A stretch of 20,355 bases of DNA, from assembly GCA_018661145.1 (NCBI GenBank), contig JABJIU010000218.1, forward strand, positions 1-20,355, in the 5' to 3' direction. The notes beneath the pieces were generated by a model. The model saw nothing but the letters and a program-made list of their open reading frames with translations, had not been told where the DNA came from and searched no databases. Shown piece by piece: positions 1-7,950 of this stretch. Origin of the DNA: Pseudomonadota bacterium. GTDB taxonomy: Bacteria; Pseudomonadota; Gammaproteobacteria; Arenicellales; UBA868. The translations under genes were made by a program, and so were the position numbers. Positions within the stretch are counted from its first letter, which is position 1. The number at the start of each line of letters is the position of its first letter.

Positions 1-87
1 CTGATATACATGATAATATTAGGCTTGCGCCGCTTTGGCTCCAGTGCGGTGTTCTGCAAATTATTTCCCACCTGAGAGGGGTTATTT

Positions 88-2136
88 ATGTCTTCTGTTG
101 CTTTGATTCCTGTGGTGCTGGGTGTCATCGGTCTTCTGGCGGCGTTTGTCGTCTACCGCTCGGTCCTTGCCTATTCTCCAGGCACCGGAAAGGTTACTGA
201 GATTGGCGAAAAAATTCATAAGGGTGCGCTGGTTTTCATGCGCCGCGAGTATTCCTACCTGGCCATTTTTGTAATCGTGGTTGGGGCGCTGATCTTCATC
301 TCGGACCTTGGCTGGAAAACGGCTGTCGCTTTTTTCGTCGGCGCGCTCGCTTCAGCGTCTGCAGGGTATATCGGCATGTTCGCCGCTACCCGGGCAAATG
401 TCCGGACGACCACGGCAGCAGCAGAAAGTGGCGCACCGGCTGCCCTGACCGTGGCGTTTTTCGGCGGCTCGATCATGGGCCTCACTGTGGCGGCCATGGG
501 ATTGCTGGGTCTGGGCAGCCTGTATCTTGCCTTTGGCGGTGATCCTCATACCGTACACGTCATTCACGGATTCGGCATGGGCGCGTCTTCAGTGGCATTG
601 TTCTCCCGTGTCGGTGGGGGCATCTTCACCAAGAGTGCTGATGTCGGCGCGGATCTGGTGGGTAAGATTGAAGCCGGTATTCCCGAGGATGATCCACGCA
701 ACCCGGGCGTCATCGCGGACAACGTCGGCGACAACGTTGGCGACGTGGCCGGTATGGGTTCAGACATTTTCGAGTCCTACTGCGGCGCAATGATCGCTTC
801 AATTGCGATCGCGGCAACATTGGCCCCCGAGATGATAAACGCGCTAGCAGGCGGTGATCAGTCGAAACTGATGTTTCTGCCGCTGGCGCTGGCGTCGGTC
901 GGTCTACTGTGTTCAATCGCCGGAATCGCGCTGGTCAAGGGTGCTTCAAGTAAGACTCCGGATAAGGCACTTCGGACCGGCACTATCGGCGCAACAGTGA
1001 TCTTCATTATTGCTGCGCTGGTGCTGACCTGGTGGTCTGATATCAGTCTCAAGATCTGGTGGTCGGTTGTGGTCGGAGCCGTCGGTGGCATTGTGATTGG
1101 TCTTGTGACCGAGTATTACACCGGCATTGATGACACGCGGATTGCGGGAATCACCCTCAAGGCTCCGGTCCGGAAAATTGCCGGTGCCGGTGAGACCGGC
1201 CCCGCGACGATCATGATTACGGGCCTGGCTGTAGGTATGCAGTCTGTGGTTGTACCGGTGCTGATGCTGTGCGTCATCATCCTGGTATCAAGTTGGCTTG
1301 CCGGACTCTACGGGGTCGGTATCGCGGCGGTCGGAATGCTCGCGACCGTCGGCATCACGATGGCCATCGATGCGTACGGACCTGTAGCGGATAATGCTGG
1401 TGGTATCGCCGAGATGGCGGGTCTGGGTGAGGAGGTCCGCGAGATCACCGATACCCTGGATGAACTGGGCAACACGACCGCGGCCATCGGCAAGGGTTTT
1501 GCCATTGGTGCGGCGGCCCTGGCAGCACTTGCCCTCATCTCGGCGTATATCGAGGCGGTGACCTTCCACGTCCCCGATTTCAGCCTGCAGATCAACGATC
1601 CGATAGTGTTGGCCGGGATGTTCCTCGGGGGGATTTTTCCGTTTCTGGTCAGCAGTCTGACCATGACGGCAGTGGGAGACGCGGCATTTGAAATGATCCA
1701 TGAGATTCGGCGTCAGTTCAAAGAAATCCCCGGTCTGCTTGAAGGCACTGCGGAACCCGATACCGACCGATGTGTCGAAATCGCGACCACTGCGGCGCTA
1801 AAGCGGATGATTGCCCCCGGAGTGCTCGCTGTTGGTTCGCCAGTCGTGGTCGGGTTTGCGCTCGGGCCGGCGGCGCTGGGCGGGATGCTGGGCGGCGCGC
1901 TCCTAGGCTGTGTTTTGCTGGCGCTGACTATGGCGAACGCAGGCGGGGCCTGGGATAACGCCAAAAAATACATTGAGAAAGGCAACCTCGGTGGTAAAGG
2001 ATCTGAGGTGCATAAGGCTGCCGTGGTGGGAGACACGGTGGGAGATCCGTTCAAGGATACTTCCGGGCCTTCCATGAACATCCTGATCAACGTGATGGCA
2101 ATTGTCTCTTTGGTGATTGCGCCTTTGTTGGGCTGA
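88..2136 (+). CDS. hppA: Membrane-bound ion-translocating pyrophosphatase, K+-dependent type
   Basis: Integral inner-membrane enzyme that couples hydrolysis of pyrophosphate to pumping of H+ or Na+. The 682 residues match the usual family length and consist of many hydrophobic helices. Family hallmarks are present: KSADVGADLVGK (182-193), the Asp-rich DNVGDNVGDVAG (211-222) that binds Mg-PPi, and the C-terminal DTVGDPFKDTSGP. At 461-465 the sequence is GNTTA; K+-independent enzymes carry Lys at the last position, so this should be K+-stimulated. The gate glutamate lies in DIFESY (E229), the position used by Na+-pumping members rather than one helical turn later as in plant H+ pumps. The ion pumped is therefore uncertain. 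A good ribosome site, GAGAGGGG at 74-81, supports the ATG at 88. An AT-rich stretch at 12-19 could be a -10 box, but its -35 would lie outside the window. The gene is monocistronic, with a strong terminator directly after it. Confidence 0.97.
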   Translation: MSSVALIPVVLGVIGLLAAFVVYRSVLAYSPGTGKVTEIGEKIHKGALVFMRREYSYLAIFVIVVGALIFISDLGWKTAVAFFVGALASASAGYIGMFAATRANVRTTTAAAESGAPAALTVAFFGGSIMGLTVAAMGLLGLGSLYLAFGGDPHTVHVIHGFGMGASSVALFSRVGGGIFTKSADVGADLVGKIEAGIPEDDPRNPGVIADNVGDNVGDVAGMGSDIFESYCGAMIASIAIAATLAPEMINALAGGDQSKLMFLPLALASVGLLCSIAGIALVKGASSKTPDKALRTGTIGATVIFIIAALVLTWWSDISLKIWWSVVVGAVGGIVIGLVTEYYTGIDDTRIAGITLKAPVRKIAGAGETGPATIMITGLAVGMQSVVVPVLMLCVIILVSSWLAGLYGVGIAAVGMLATVGITMAIDAYGPVADNAGGIAEMAGLGEEVREITDTLDELGNTTAAIGKGFAIGAAALAALALISAYIEAVTFHVPDFSLQINDPIVLAGMFLGGIFPFLVSSLTMTAVGDAAFEMIHEIRRQFKEIPGLLEGTAEPDTDRCVEIATTAALKRMIAPGVLAVGSPVVVGFALGPAALGGMLGGALLGCVLLALTMANAGGAWDNAKKYIEKGNLGGKGSEVHKAAVVGDTVGDPFKDTSGPSMNILINVMAIVSLVIAPLLG

Positions 2137-2155
2137 TCGTTTCAGGTATCTTCCG

Positions 2156-2185
2156 AAAGGGCCGGCAAGAGCCGGCCCTTTTTTT
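2156..2185 (+). terminator. Intrinsic terminator after hppA
   Basis: A perfect 11-bp stem (2156-2166 with 2171-2181) closes a four-base AAGA loop and runs into seven consecutive T (2179-2185). It begins 20 bases after the hppA stop. This is a textbook Rho-independent terminator and separates hppA from the VOC gene. Confidence 0.93.
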
Positions 2186-2257
2186 GTCTGCGTCACGGGC
2201 AACAATAAAGTCCCAAGCCCCTGATCCCGACACCCACAAGCCGCCAAAGGCCAGACC

Positions 2258-2911
2258 ATGACCCCTGTATTTCCCTGTGTACTTGACCATTTGGTAATCG
2301 GCGCACGATCCTTGGAAGAAGGTCGCAGTTTTGTTGCTGATCTTCTGGGCGTGTCTCCTGTGGCAGGCGGTACGCATCCTAATATGGGTACCCATAATGT
2401 TTTGCTGTCGCTTGGGGGCTCTGTCTACCTGGAAGTGATCGCGGTGGACCCCGAGGCTGAACCGCCAGACCGGCCGCGCTGGTTTTCGCTCGATAACCCA
2501 AAGGTTCGGCAGGCCCTTGAGCAGGGTCCCCAGTTACTGACCTGGGTGGCCCGCACCCCGGACATCGCGGAGCTGAAACGGCTTTCTCCTTATGCGACGT
2601 GCGACGTTCGCGAGATGTCCCGCGGTGATCTCCGGTGGCTGTTTGCTTTTACCGAGGATGGCGAGTGCCCGGGCAGCGGACTGCTACCGCATGTCATTGA
2701 GTGGCGAGGCGCCGCACATCCAACGGACATGCTGCCTTCATCCAGTTGCCGCTTCAGCGCTCTCAAGGCAGGTCTTGACGATGCCGACAACGCGGCCGCA
2801 ACGCTCGTTGCGATGGGCCTTGAGAATCTTTTTACCGCCCGGAATTCCCAGCAGGGCGATGCAGGCCTATCTGCAGTGATTGAGACGCCGCACGGCGAGA
2901 TCGTTCTCTGA
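2258..2911 (+). CDS. VOC superfamily protein, Glyoxalase_3-like
   Basis: Probable metal-dependent enzyme or binding protein of the vicinal oxygen chelate fold; the substrate is unknown. The 217 residues open with LDHLVIGA (9-16), where His11 is the usual first metal ligand of the fold. There follow a conserved THNVLLSLG segment (45-53) and YLEVIAVDP (57-65), with Glu59 as the likely acidic ligand. This pattern resembles the Glyoxalase_3 (PF13468) branch rather than true glyoxalase I. No signal peptide or membrane segment is seen, so it should be cytoplasmic. The ATG at 2258 is the first plausible start; no strong Shine-Dalgarno sequence precedes it. The alpha/beta hydrolase gene follows 31 bases downstream on the same strand, so the two are probably co-transcribed. 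The family call is firm; the function is open. Confidence 0.85.
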   Translation: MTPVFPCVLDHLVIGARSLEEGRSFVADLLGVSPVAGGTHPNMGTHNVLLSLGGSVYLEVIAVDPEAEPPDRPRWFSLDNPKVRQALEQGPQLLTWVARTPDIAELKRLSPYATCDVREMSRGDLRWLFAFTEDGECPGSGLLPHVIEWRGAAHPTDMLPSSSCRFSALKAGLDDADNAAATLVAMGLENLFTARNSQQGDAGLSAVIETPHGEIVL

Positions 2912-2942
2912 ATCAGCTCTCGAGAGACTGGCGGCATTGGGT

Positions 2943-3983
2943 ATGAGAAGACCTCAAGGTCAACAAAGGCTGACTTCTGATTGGCAAGGCGCCTTCAAAC
3001 TGTTACTTGCCTATCAGCGCAATCAGACTCCGGGAAAACTGGAAACGATTCCTCACCGTGATACCCAGGTTGATATTTATGATCCGCCTTCGGAACCTCG
3101 CTCGACCGTAATTTTTGTTCCGGGTCTTGCGATCCGGGGTCGAGAAGATCCCCGGATCCGCAGGCTCGGCTGGGCGCTCTGTGCCACAGGCCTGCGGGTG
3201 CTGATTCCGGATGTCCCGAGTATCCGAGCCCTGACGATCTCTACCCGTCAGCCAGATGAAGTCGCTACCCTACTGAAGTCTTTGGCGGGAGACCGCGCTC
3301 TTGTGACGACCGACGACATCGTCCTGATGTCAGTGTCATTTTCAAGTATTTTCGTTTTGCGTGCCGCACTGGATAAGGCGCTGGCTGATCGGGTCAACAC
3401 CCTCGGCCTAATAGGCGGCTATTTTGATATCGAGAAAGTCGCAGATTTTCTGATCACTGCGGAGTGTGCCGACCCCTACGGCAGACTGTTGATCGCACGA
3501 AGTTACTTTGCTGAGTTTGAGCCTGCAAAAGCGAAGGCTATTGCGGCTCTGAAACAGGCGGTACAGACATCTGCGATCAACAACCGCGAACCAATTTGCC
3601 TCGATACTCTGCTTGATATAAGTGATCCGGTAGAGCAGTCGCTGCACTGGCTGTTGTCAGATTCGAAAGCGCAACAGGAATTTCGCGACAAGGTGCTCAA
3701 TGTATTCGATAGCACCTGGGCGGGTTATCGCGTACCGACGGAGTTTCCCAATCGTATGCCCCCGGTTTTCCTGCTGCATGGGAGCAATGACCCGGTCATT
3801 CCTACGGAGGAATCGTATCGCCTTGCCCGGCGCCTCGCGAGTCAGGGTATCTCACATCATCTGTGTGTCAGCGACCTTCTGGACCACGGCAACACTTCGA
3901 TCTCGCTTCGCCGGATCGTTGATGTGTATCGACTTGTGGCCGGTTTTGCCTGGTTCCTTGCGCGGACACGCAAGCCGTGTTGA
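2943..3983 (+). CDS. Alpha/beta hydrolase with atypical nucleophile elbow
   Basis: Predicted soluble alpha/beta-hydrolase of 346 residues. The start chosen is the ATG at 2943. An upstream TTG at 2880 would extend it by 21 residues but would overlap the end of the VOC gene. A core strand STVIFVPGLA leads to the oxyanion-type loop. The putative catalytic Ser (codon 3336-3338) sits in MSVSFSS, so the G-x-S-x-G elbow is replaced by S-x-S-x-S. The acid is likely the Asp of HGSNDPVIP and the His that of LLDHGNTS, both placed as in active family members near the C-terminus. Substrate is unknown; esterase or lipase-like activity is only an inference. It probably shares a transcript with the preceding VOC gene. 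Its stop codon lies inside a short inverted repeat shared with the converging DksA/TraR-like gene. Confidence 0.82.
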   Translation: MRRPQGQQRLTSDWQGAFKLLLAYQRNQTPGKLETIPHRDTQVDIYDPPSEPRSTVIFVPGLAIRGREDPRIRRLGWALCATGLRVLIPDVPSIRALTISTRQPDEVATLLKSLAGDRALVTTDDIVLMSVSFSSIFVLRAALDKALADRVNTLGLIGGYFDIEKVADFLITAECADPYGRLLIARSYFAEFEPAKAKAIAALKQAVQTSAINNREPICLDTLLDISDPVEQSLHWLLSDSKAQQEFRDKVLNVFDSTWAGYRVPTEFPNRMPPVFLLHGSNDPVIPTEESYRLARRLASQGISHHLCVSDLLDHGNTSISLRRIVDVYRLVAGFAWFLARTRKPC

Positions 3984-3998
3984 TTGAGGGGCAATCAA
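3980..3998. terminator. Short hairpin between convergent genes, possible weak terminator
   Basis: Seven perfect base pairs (3980-3986 with 3992-3998) flank a five-base loop. The repeat covers the hydrolase stop codon and ends at the last base before the stop of the opposing gene. No T tract follows on either strand, so termination would be weak or Rho-assisted. Confidence 0.35.
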
Positions 3999-4343
3999 TC
4001 AGTTCTGTTCGCGGATGCTCTGACAGGATACGCAGCAGCGCTGCGCGGGATCGAGTGCGAGACGTCCTGTCGCGATGGGTTCTCCGCAGTCATCACAGTG
4101 TCCGAAGTCTGGGTCTGTATCAACGCGGCGCAGCGCGTCTTCGATGGCCTCCAGCATGGCGCTTCGCCGACGTCCCATTTCCAGTGCCATTTGATGATCC
4201 TGCATGGCTTCAGCCCGGGATAAACGACCCACACGTGCCTGATCAAGTTCTATGGTTTCAGTTGGGTCGAGCGCAACTTCCCGGGAAAGCTCCTCTCGGC
4301 GGGCGAGCAGTACGCGACGAAGCTCGTAACGATCGATCGGCAT
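3999..4343 (-). CDS. DksA/TraR-family C4 zinc-finger protein
   Basis: Small cytoplasmic protein of 114 residues in the DksA/TraR family, whose members insert a coiled coil into the RNA polymerase secondary channel. The N-terminal two thirds are helical and charged, with the family segment ELDQARVGRLSRAEA around residues 32-46. The C-terminal zinc finger uses C83-x2-C86 and C104-x2-C107. It is shorter than E. coli DksA (151 residues) and belongs to the short TraR-like branch, so a direct stringent-response role should not be assumed. A GGAGG at 4354-4358 on the minus strand, ten bases before the ATG, supports the start. It is separated from the gene on its 5' side by a terminator, so it is likely transcribed alone. 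It converges with the hydrolase gene, leaving 15 bases between them. Confidence 0.9.
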   Translation of the reverse strand: MPIDRYELRRVLLARREELSREVALDPTETIELDQARVGRLSRAEAMQDHQMALEMGRRRSAMLEAIEDALRRVDTDPDFGHCDDCGEPIATGRLALDPAQRCCVSCQSIREQN

Positions 4344-4385
4344 TTTCGAGATGCCTCCAGACAGTGGTTATGACACCATTGTGGC

Positions 4386-4415
4386 AAAAAAAGAGGGCGC
4401 CAAGGCGCCCTCTTT
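4386..4415 (-). terminator. Intrinsic terminator after the PuuD-N-type gene
   Basis: Perfect 12-bp inverted repeat (4390-4401 with 4404-4415) with a GC-rich core. Read on the minus strand it is followed by seven T (complement of 4386-4392), about 20 bases after the stop at 4435. It ends transcription before the DksA/TraR-like gene. Confidence 0.92.
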
Positions 4416-4434
4416 GACGAGACGCTTCGCCAGT

Positions 4435-5091
4435 CTAGAGGTAATAAACCACACCCCCCATGATCGCGGTCAGAATGATCGAAGAGGTGATTACCGACTT
4501 GACGGACTGGATTGCACCGTTCATCTTTCCCCAGATCGCGTTGGCTTCAACGATGACGACAATCGCCAGGCCAATCACCAATGCCATCGTGCTCATCGCC
4601 ATGTCACCGGCACCACCCCAGACACCGCCATTGGCGATGGGGCTGGCATGACCGGATGCGACCATGAAGAACAGCATCGGCAGGGATAGGAGCGTATTGG
4701 TACGTGATGCGAGTGCCGCTTTCGGCCCTGCCGCCGCTTTATCGCCGGATTCCAAACCAATGACAATTTTCTGGTTGGGCCAGATGATCAGCCAGACGTT
4801 GAGCATCATGAGGGTGCCCATCAGCGCACCCAGGGTAATGCCCAGGCTGAGACGCATGTGGAGGATGTAGCCGAGCAGCAGCAGGCCGGTCAGGAAGGTA
4901 AACATGGCCGCCCAACGGAACCACCATAGTGCCCGCGGCGCCAGTTTGGCCATGACATCGGCTTTGGCGGAATCATCCGCTTCCTTCACGTATTCGGTCT
5001 GCACGAAGTTGAAGTAGTACAGCAGGCCAATCCACGCCACGCCGAATACGATATGACCCCATCGCATAACTATATCCATTACATATGCCAT
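4435..5091 (-). CDS. Urate_ox_N (PuuD N-terminal) type membrane protein
   Basis: Integral membrane protein of 218 residues with about five to six hydrophobic segments. It matches the N-terminal membrane domain of PuuD-type urate hydroxylases (Urate_ox_N, formerly DUF989). Recognisable parts are the first helix RWGHIVFGVAWIGLLYYFNF (10-29), the WWFRWAAMF segment (56-64), a WPNQK loop (104-108) and VASGHASP (144-151). His13 and His148 are candidate cofactor ligands. It lacks the C-terminal cytochrome c domain of full-length PuuD (no CxxCH), and no purine-degradation genes lie nearby. Urate oxidation is therefore doubtful and the name PuuD would over-annotate it. The start is supported by GGGAGAGGA at 5097-5105 on the minus strand, five bases before the ATG. 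It has its own terminator and a 192-base upstream gap, which suggests a separate transcription unit. Confidence 0.83.
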   Translation of the reverse strand: MAYVMDIVMRWGHIVFGVAWIGLLYYFNFVQTEYVKEADDSAKADVMAKLAPRALWWFRWAAMFTFLTGLLLLGYILHMRLSLGITLGALMGTLMMLNVWLIIWPNQKIVIGLESGDKAAAGPKAALASRTNTLLSLPMLFFMVASGHASPIANGGVWGGAGDMAMSTMALVIGLAIVVIVEANAIWGKMNGAIQSVKSVITSSIILTAIMGGVVYYL

Positions 5092-5242
5092 TTCATTCCT
5101 CTCCCAGATACGGGTTGCTTGAGTACCGGACGGCGCTTGGGCCGGTCGGCAGTTCGAAAGTGCAGGCCGGCTGTTCGCAAATTACCTTACGAAAAGCAAG
5201 CCTGCATGTCCCTACGACAGATCAATTTTAGTTCAGCTAGCC

Positions 5243-5271
5243 CGGCTGCGCCAACGCATTTGCCGCAGCCG
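5243..5271. other. Strong stem-loop just after trpB2
   Basis: Eight perfect GC-rich pairs (5243-5250 with 5264-5271), one C-C mismatch, then three more pairs around a five-base loop. On the minus strand it starts 12 bases after the trpB2 stop at 5284. No T tract follows, so it is not a standard intrinsic terminator. It may protect the mRNA 3' end or assist termination. The rest of the 5092-5283 gap shows no gene. Confidence 0.45.
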
Positions 5272-5283
5272 AGTATGAAAACC

Positions 5284-6645
5284 TCACGCTACTGAGGGTA
5301 GGCCGGCCAACGCCATGGCAACTTCGGATTCATCGTAGGCATGATCTTCCAGCCGTCCCGCGTTGTAATCGGTGTAGGCCTGCATATCAAAGTAGCCGTG
5401 CCCGCATAAATTGAACAGGATCGCACGCGACACGCCTTCTTCTTTACATTTCATGGCTTCCAAGAGTGCCCCCTTGACTGCATGGTTGGCCTCCGGCGCC
5501 GGCACGATGCCCTCGGCACGCGCAAAGGTAATTCCGGCATCGAAACACTCAGTCTGGCTGTATGCAGTCGGTGTAATCTCGCCAAGGTCCACCAGTTGAC
5601 TGACCAGCGGTGCCATTCCATGGTAGCGCAGGCCGCCGGCATGTGACGCAGGCGGTATAAATGAGGACCCGAGGGTATGCATCTTGACCAGTGGCGTAAG
5701 GTTTCCGGTGTCGCCAAAGTCGTAAGCGTATTTCCCCTTGGTGAGGCTAGGACAGTTCGCCGGTTCTACTGCAACCACCCGGGTATCGTGTTCTCCACGG
5801 AGTTTGGCTCCGATGAACGGGAAACTGAGGCCCGCGAAATTACTGCCGCCGCCGGTACAGCCGACGACAACATCCGGGTAGTCGTCGGCCAATTCCATTT
5901 GGCGCATAGCCTCTTGTCCGACGACGGTCTGATGAAGCAGGACATGATTGAGTACGCTACCGAGGGAGTACTTGGTGTCGTCACGCTGGGCCGCGACTTC
6001 TACAGCCTCGCTGATCGCAATACCGAGACTGCCCGTGCAGTCCGGGTTGTCGGCGAGGATTTTTCTGCCGGACTCCGTGAGATTACTCGGGCTTGCGTGG
6101 CAGGTCGCACCAAAGGTTTCCATGAAGGCGCGCCGATAAGGTTTCTGGTCGAAACTGACTCGCACCATGAATACCTCGATCTCGAGACCAAAAAGAGACC
6201 CCGCCAGCGCAAGTGAAGAGCCCCACTGGCCTGCGCCAGTTTCGGTGGCAATGCGCTTGACGCCTTCTTCTTTACAGAAAAAAGCCTGGGCGATGGCCGT
6301 GTTCGGTTTGTGGCTGCCGGTAGGGCTGACGCCCTCATACTTGTAGTAGATCCGCGCTGGTGTATCCAATGCCTTTTCCAGTCGGCGCGCCCGGAAAAGC
6401 GGGCTGGGACGCCACTGGCGATAGATGTCGCGCACGGGGTCCGGGATATCGATAGCGCGCTCGCTACTGACTTCCTGCATGATTGATGCCATGGGGAAAA
6501 GTGGCGCAAGATCATCAGGACCCACCGGCTGGCCAGTTCCGGGATGCATGACGGGCGCAGGGGGTTCGGGCAAGTCTGCAATGATGTTGTACCAGGTACG
6601 CGGTATCTCTTCTTCGTCAAGCAGGAATTTGATCTGATCTGTCAT
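5284..6645 (-). CDS. trpB2: TrpB2-type tryptophan synthase beta chain
   Basis: PLP-dependent enzyme that condenses indole with serine to give tryptophan. At 453 residues with a long N-terminal extension it belongs to the TrpB2 class, longer than TrpB1 (about 400). The PLP lysine is K113 in GSHKPNTA (110-117). The catalytic Glu is E136 in ETGAGQWG, and the phosphate-binding loop is CTGGGSN (263-269). The segment RPSPLFRARRLE (79-90) is also typical. No trpA, trpB1 or other trp gene is nearby. TrpB2 enzymes pair poorly with TrpA and are thought to salvage indole or to act as serine-deaminase-like enzymes, so the role here is probably not main-pathway synthesis. A ribosome site AAGGAA at 6651-6656 (minus strand) supports the ATG. 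A perfect -35-like TTGACA occurs upstream, but no convincing -10 is paired with it. Confidence 0.93.
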   Translation of the reverse strand: MTDQIKFLLDEEEIPRTWYNIIADLPEPPAPVMHPGTGQPVGPDDLAPLFPMASIMQEVSSERAIDIPDPVRDIYRQWRPSPLFRARRLEKALDTPARIYYKYEGVSPTGSHKPNTAIAQAFFCKEEGVKRIATETGAGQWGSSLALAGSLFGLEIEVFMVRVSFDQKPYRRAFMETFGATCHASPSNLTESGRKILADNPDCTGSLGIAISEAVEVAAQRDDTKYSLGSVLNHVLLHQTVVGQEAMRQMELADDYPDVVVGCTGGGSNFAGLSFPFIGAKLRGEHDTRVVAVEPANCPSLTKGKYAYDFGDTGNLTPLVKMHTLGSSFIPPASHAGGLRYHGMAPLVSQLVDLGEITPTAYSQTECFDAGITFARAEGIVPAPEANHAVKGALLEAMKCKEEGVSRAILFNLCGHGYFDMQAYTDYNAGRLEDHAYDESEVAMALAGLPSVA

Positions 6646-6818
6646 GATGTTTCCTTAAATCTGATGAACGTCTATAGCCCTGTAGTCGAGGTAACGACTC
6701 CCGAAGCGCCACTGGTGTCGCCATAAGTCTGTCAACCTTACACCAGGTCGGATATCCCCGGGGAGATTTGCTTTGAGAAGCCGTCGCCGACCTCCCGACA
6801 ACGGCGGTGCTTCCCGGC

Positions 6819-7877
6819 CTACCAGCGATACCCCAAGCCAATGGTGAAAGTCTGGTCAAGCTCCTCGACGTCGGCTGGCGCACCGGAGTCATACTCGAGT
6901 TTCAACTCGGTATTGAGAGTGATCTTGTGGCGGACCGGCATCCTGATACCAATCTGGGTATTGATGACGATGTCGGTGGTGTCTTCCATATTCCACACCC
7001 CGATCTGGTTGAGATAACTGTCGGTATTCGGACCGAGATAGGTGCTGTGCATATCCATGTTCCAACTGAACGCAAAATAATTCTGCTTTTCAAGATCAGT
7101 CCGACTCTCTGACACAAAAGCCAGCCCCGGCTCTGTTGAAAGCCTGTACTGGGGCTTGGACTGCCACTGTTTTCCGTAGTAGACGCTCAACATGTGGCGC
7201 CGCTTCAGATGGGCAAATTCATCCGCCTCAAAGTAAAGATTGGCACCCGCGTACGTGGTATCGCTCAAAAAGCGGTCAGACTTGGCGCTCACGGTATAGT
7301 CATCGGAGGTTGTCGTCTGGTTGGCTTCGTCCAATTCACCACTGGCACGTAGCGTATAACGGACCTCGGATTGCCTCCAGACAGAGTTCAGGTCGAAGTC
7401 GATCTCCTGCTTATCAGTATTTCCAGACTGAAGTTCGAAGGCAAAAATCAGCGCGCCCGTCCACTGGTGGCCCTTACCCAGCATCCAGGGTTCCGGGTTG
7501 ATCGTGTCGATGTCGGCGAGTGCGTACATCATCGTGCCGTCTTGGGTGGTGATGGCCACAGGCTCCCGAGTCATTTTTACCTTGGGCAGACGGATCACTT
7601 GCCCATCGGTGAATCTAAAAACCACCACGCGTTGTGAAACAAGTTCCTGAACGTCCTTGACCGCGATCAACAGCGAGCCGGCATGCTCAGACTCAAAATT
7701 AATCTGGCCCGAATTTGCGCTCAACAGTTTTCCAAACAGCACGGAGCCATCGCTCAGTTTTAGCGTGTCGGGCAATGTCGAGGTTGGCGTATCGGCTAGA
7801 AGCGCTGGACTGAAAAATACCGAAGCGACAAGCACAAGACGGCGTGTAATTGTATTTAAAGAGAAAGGGCTGAACAT
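6819..7877 (-). CDS. DUF481-type outer-membrane beta-barrel protein
   Basis: Predicted outer-membrane protein of 352 residues. The ATG at 7877 was chosen because it begins a clean signal peptide: positive TRR at 11-13, a hydrophobic core, and likely cleavage after PALLA (24-28). A longer TTG-initiated version would overlap the DUF123 gene and is unlikely. Residues about 30-130 form a small N-terminal domain with LSDGSVLFGKL and FTDGQVIRLPKV, resembling the short beta repeats found before DUF481 barrels. The C-terminal two thirds show alternating polar and hydrophobic strands with many Tyr, Trp and Asp/Asn turns. The chain ends in GLGYRW, an aromatic-terminated last strand as used by the BAM machinery. 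Function is unknown for the family; some members respond to salt or envelope stress. A promoter lies just upstream, so it is probably transcribed independently of the DUF123 gene. Confidence 0.87.
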   Translation of the reverse strand: MFSPFSLNTITRRLVLVASVFFSPALLADTPTSTLPDTLKLSDGSVLFGKLLSANSGQINFESEHAGSLLIAVKDVQELVSQRVVVFRFTDGQVIRLPKVKMTREPVAITTQDGTMMYALADIDTINPEPWMLGKGHQWTGALIFAFELQSGNTDKQEIDFDLNSVWRQSEVRYTLRASGELDEANQTTTSDDYTVSAKSDRFLSDTTYAGANLYFEADEFAHLKRRHMLSVYYGKQWQSKPQYRLSTEPGLAFVSESRTDLEKQNYFAFSWNMDMHSTYLGPNTDSYLNQIGVWNMEDTTDIVINTQIGIRMPVRHKITLNTELKLEYDSGAPADVEELDQTFTIGLGYRW

Positions 7878-7919
7878 AAGTTTCCAGGCGAATCCAGTCA
7901 GAGGAAGGACTTGCGCGAA

Positions 7920-7925
7920 ATTATA
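7920..7925 (-). promoter_or_regulatory. Consensus -10 box for the DUF481 gene
   Basis: TATAAT on the minus strand, a perfect sigma-70 -10 hexamer, 42 bases before the ATG at 7877. The -35 region is weak: TTTCAA or TTCAAT at 18- or 17-base spacing, each matching three of six consensus positions. It lies in the short gap between the DUF123 stop and the DUF481 start. Confidence 0.5.
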
Positions 7926-7950
7926 GGGACTAGGGAATACTAATTGAAAG

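Noticed and set aside
5677..6216. 179-residue open frame on the plus strand
   Set aside because: It is antisense to the catalytic part of trpB2 and shows no domain or ribosome site.
6780..6805. Imperfect hairpin after the DUF481 gene
   Set aside because: Pairs of about ten bases include two wobbles on the minus-strand RNA and there is no T tract, so I would not call it a terminator.
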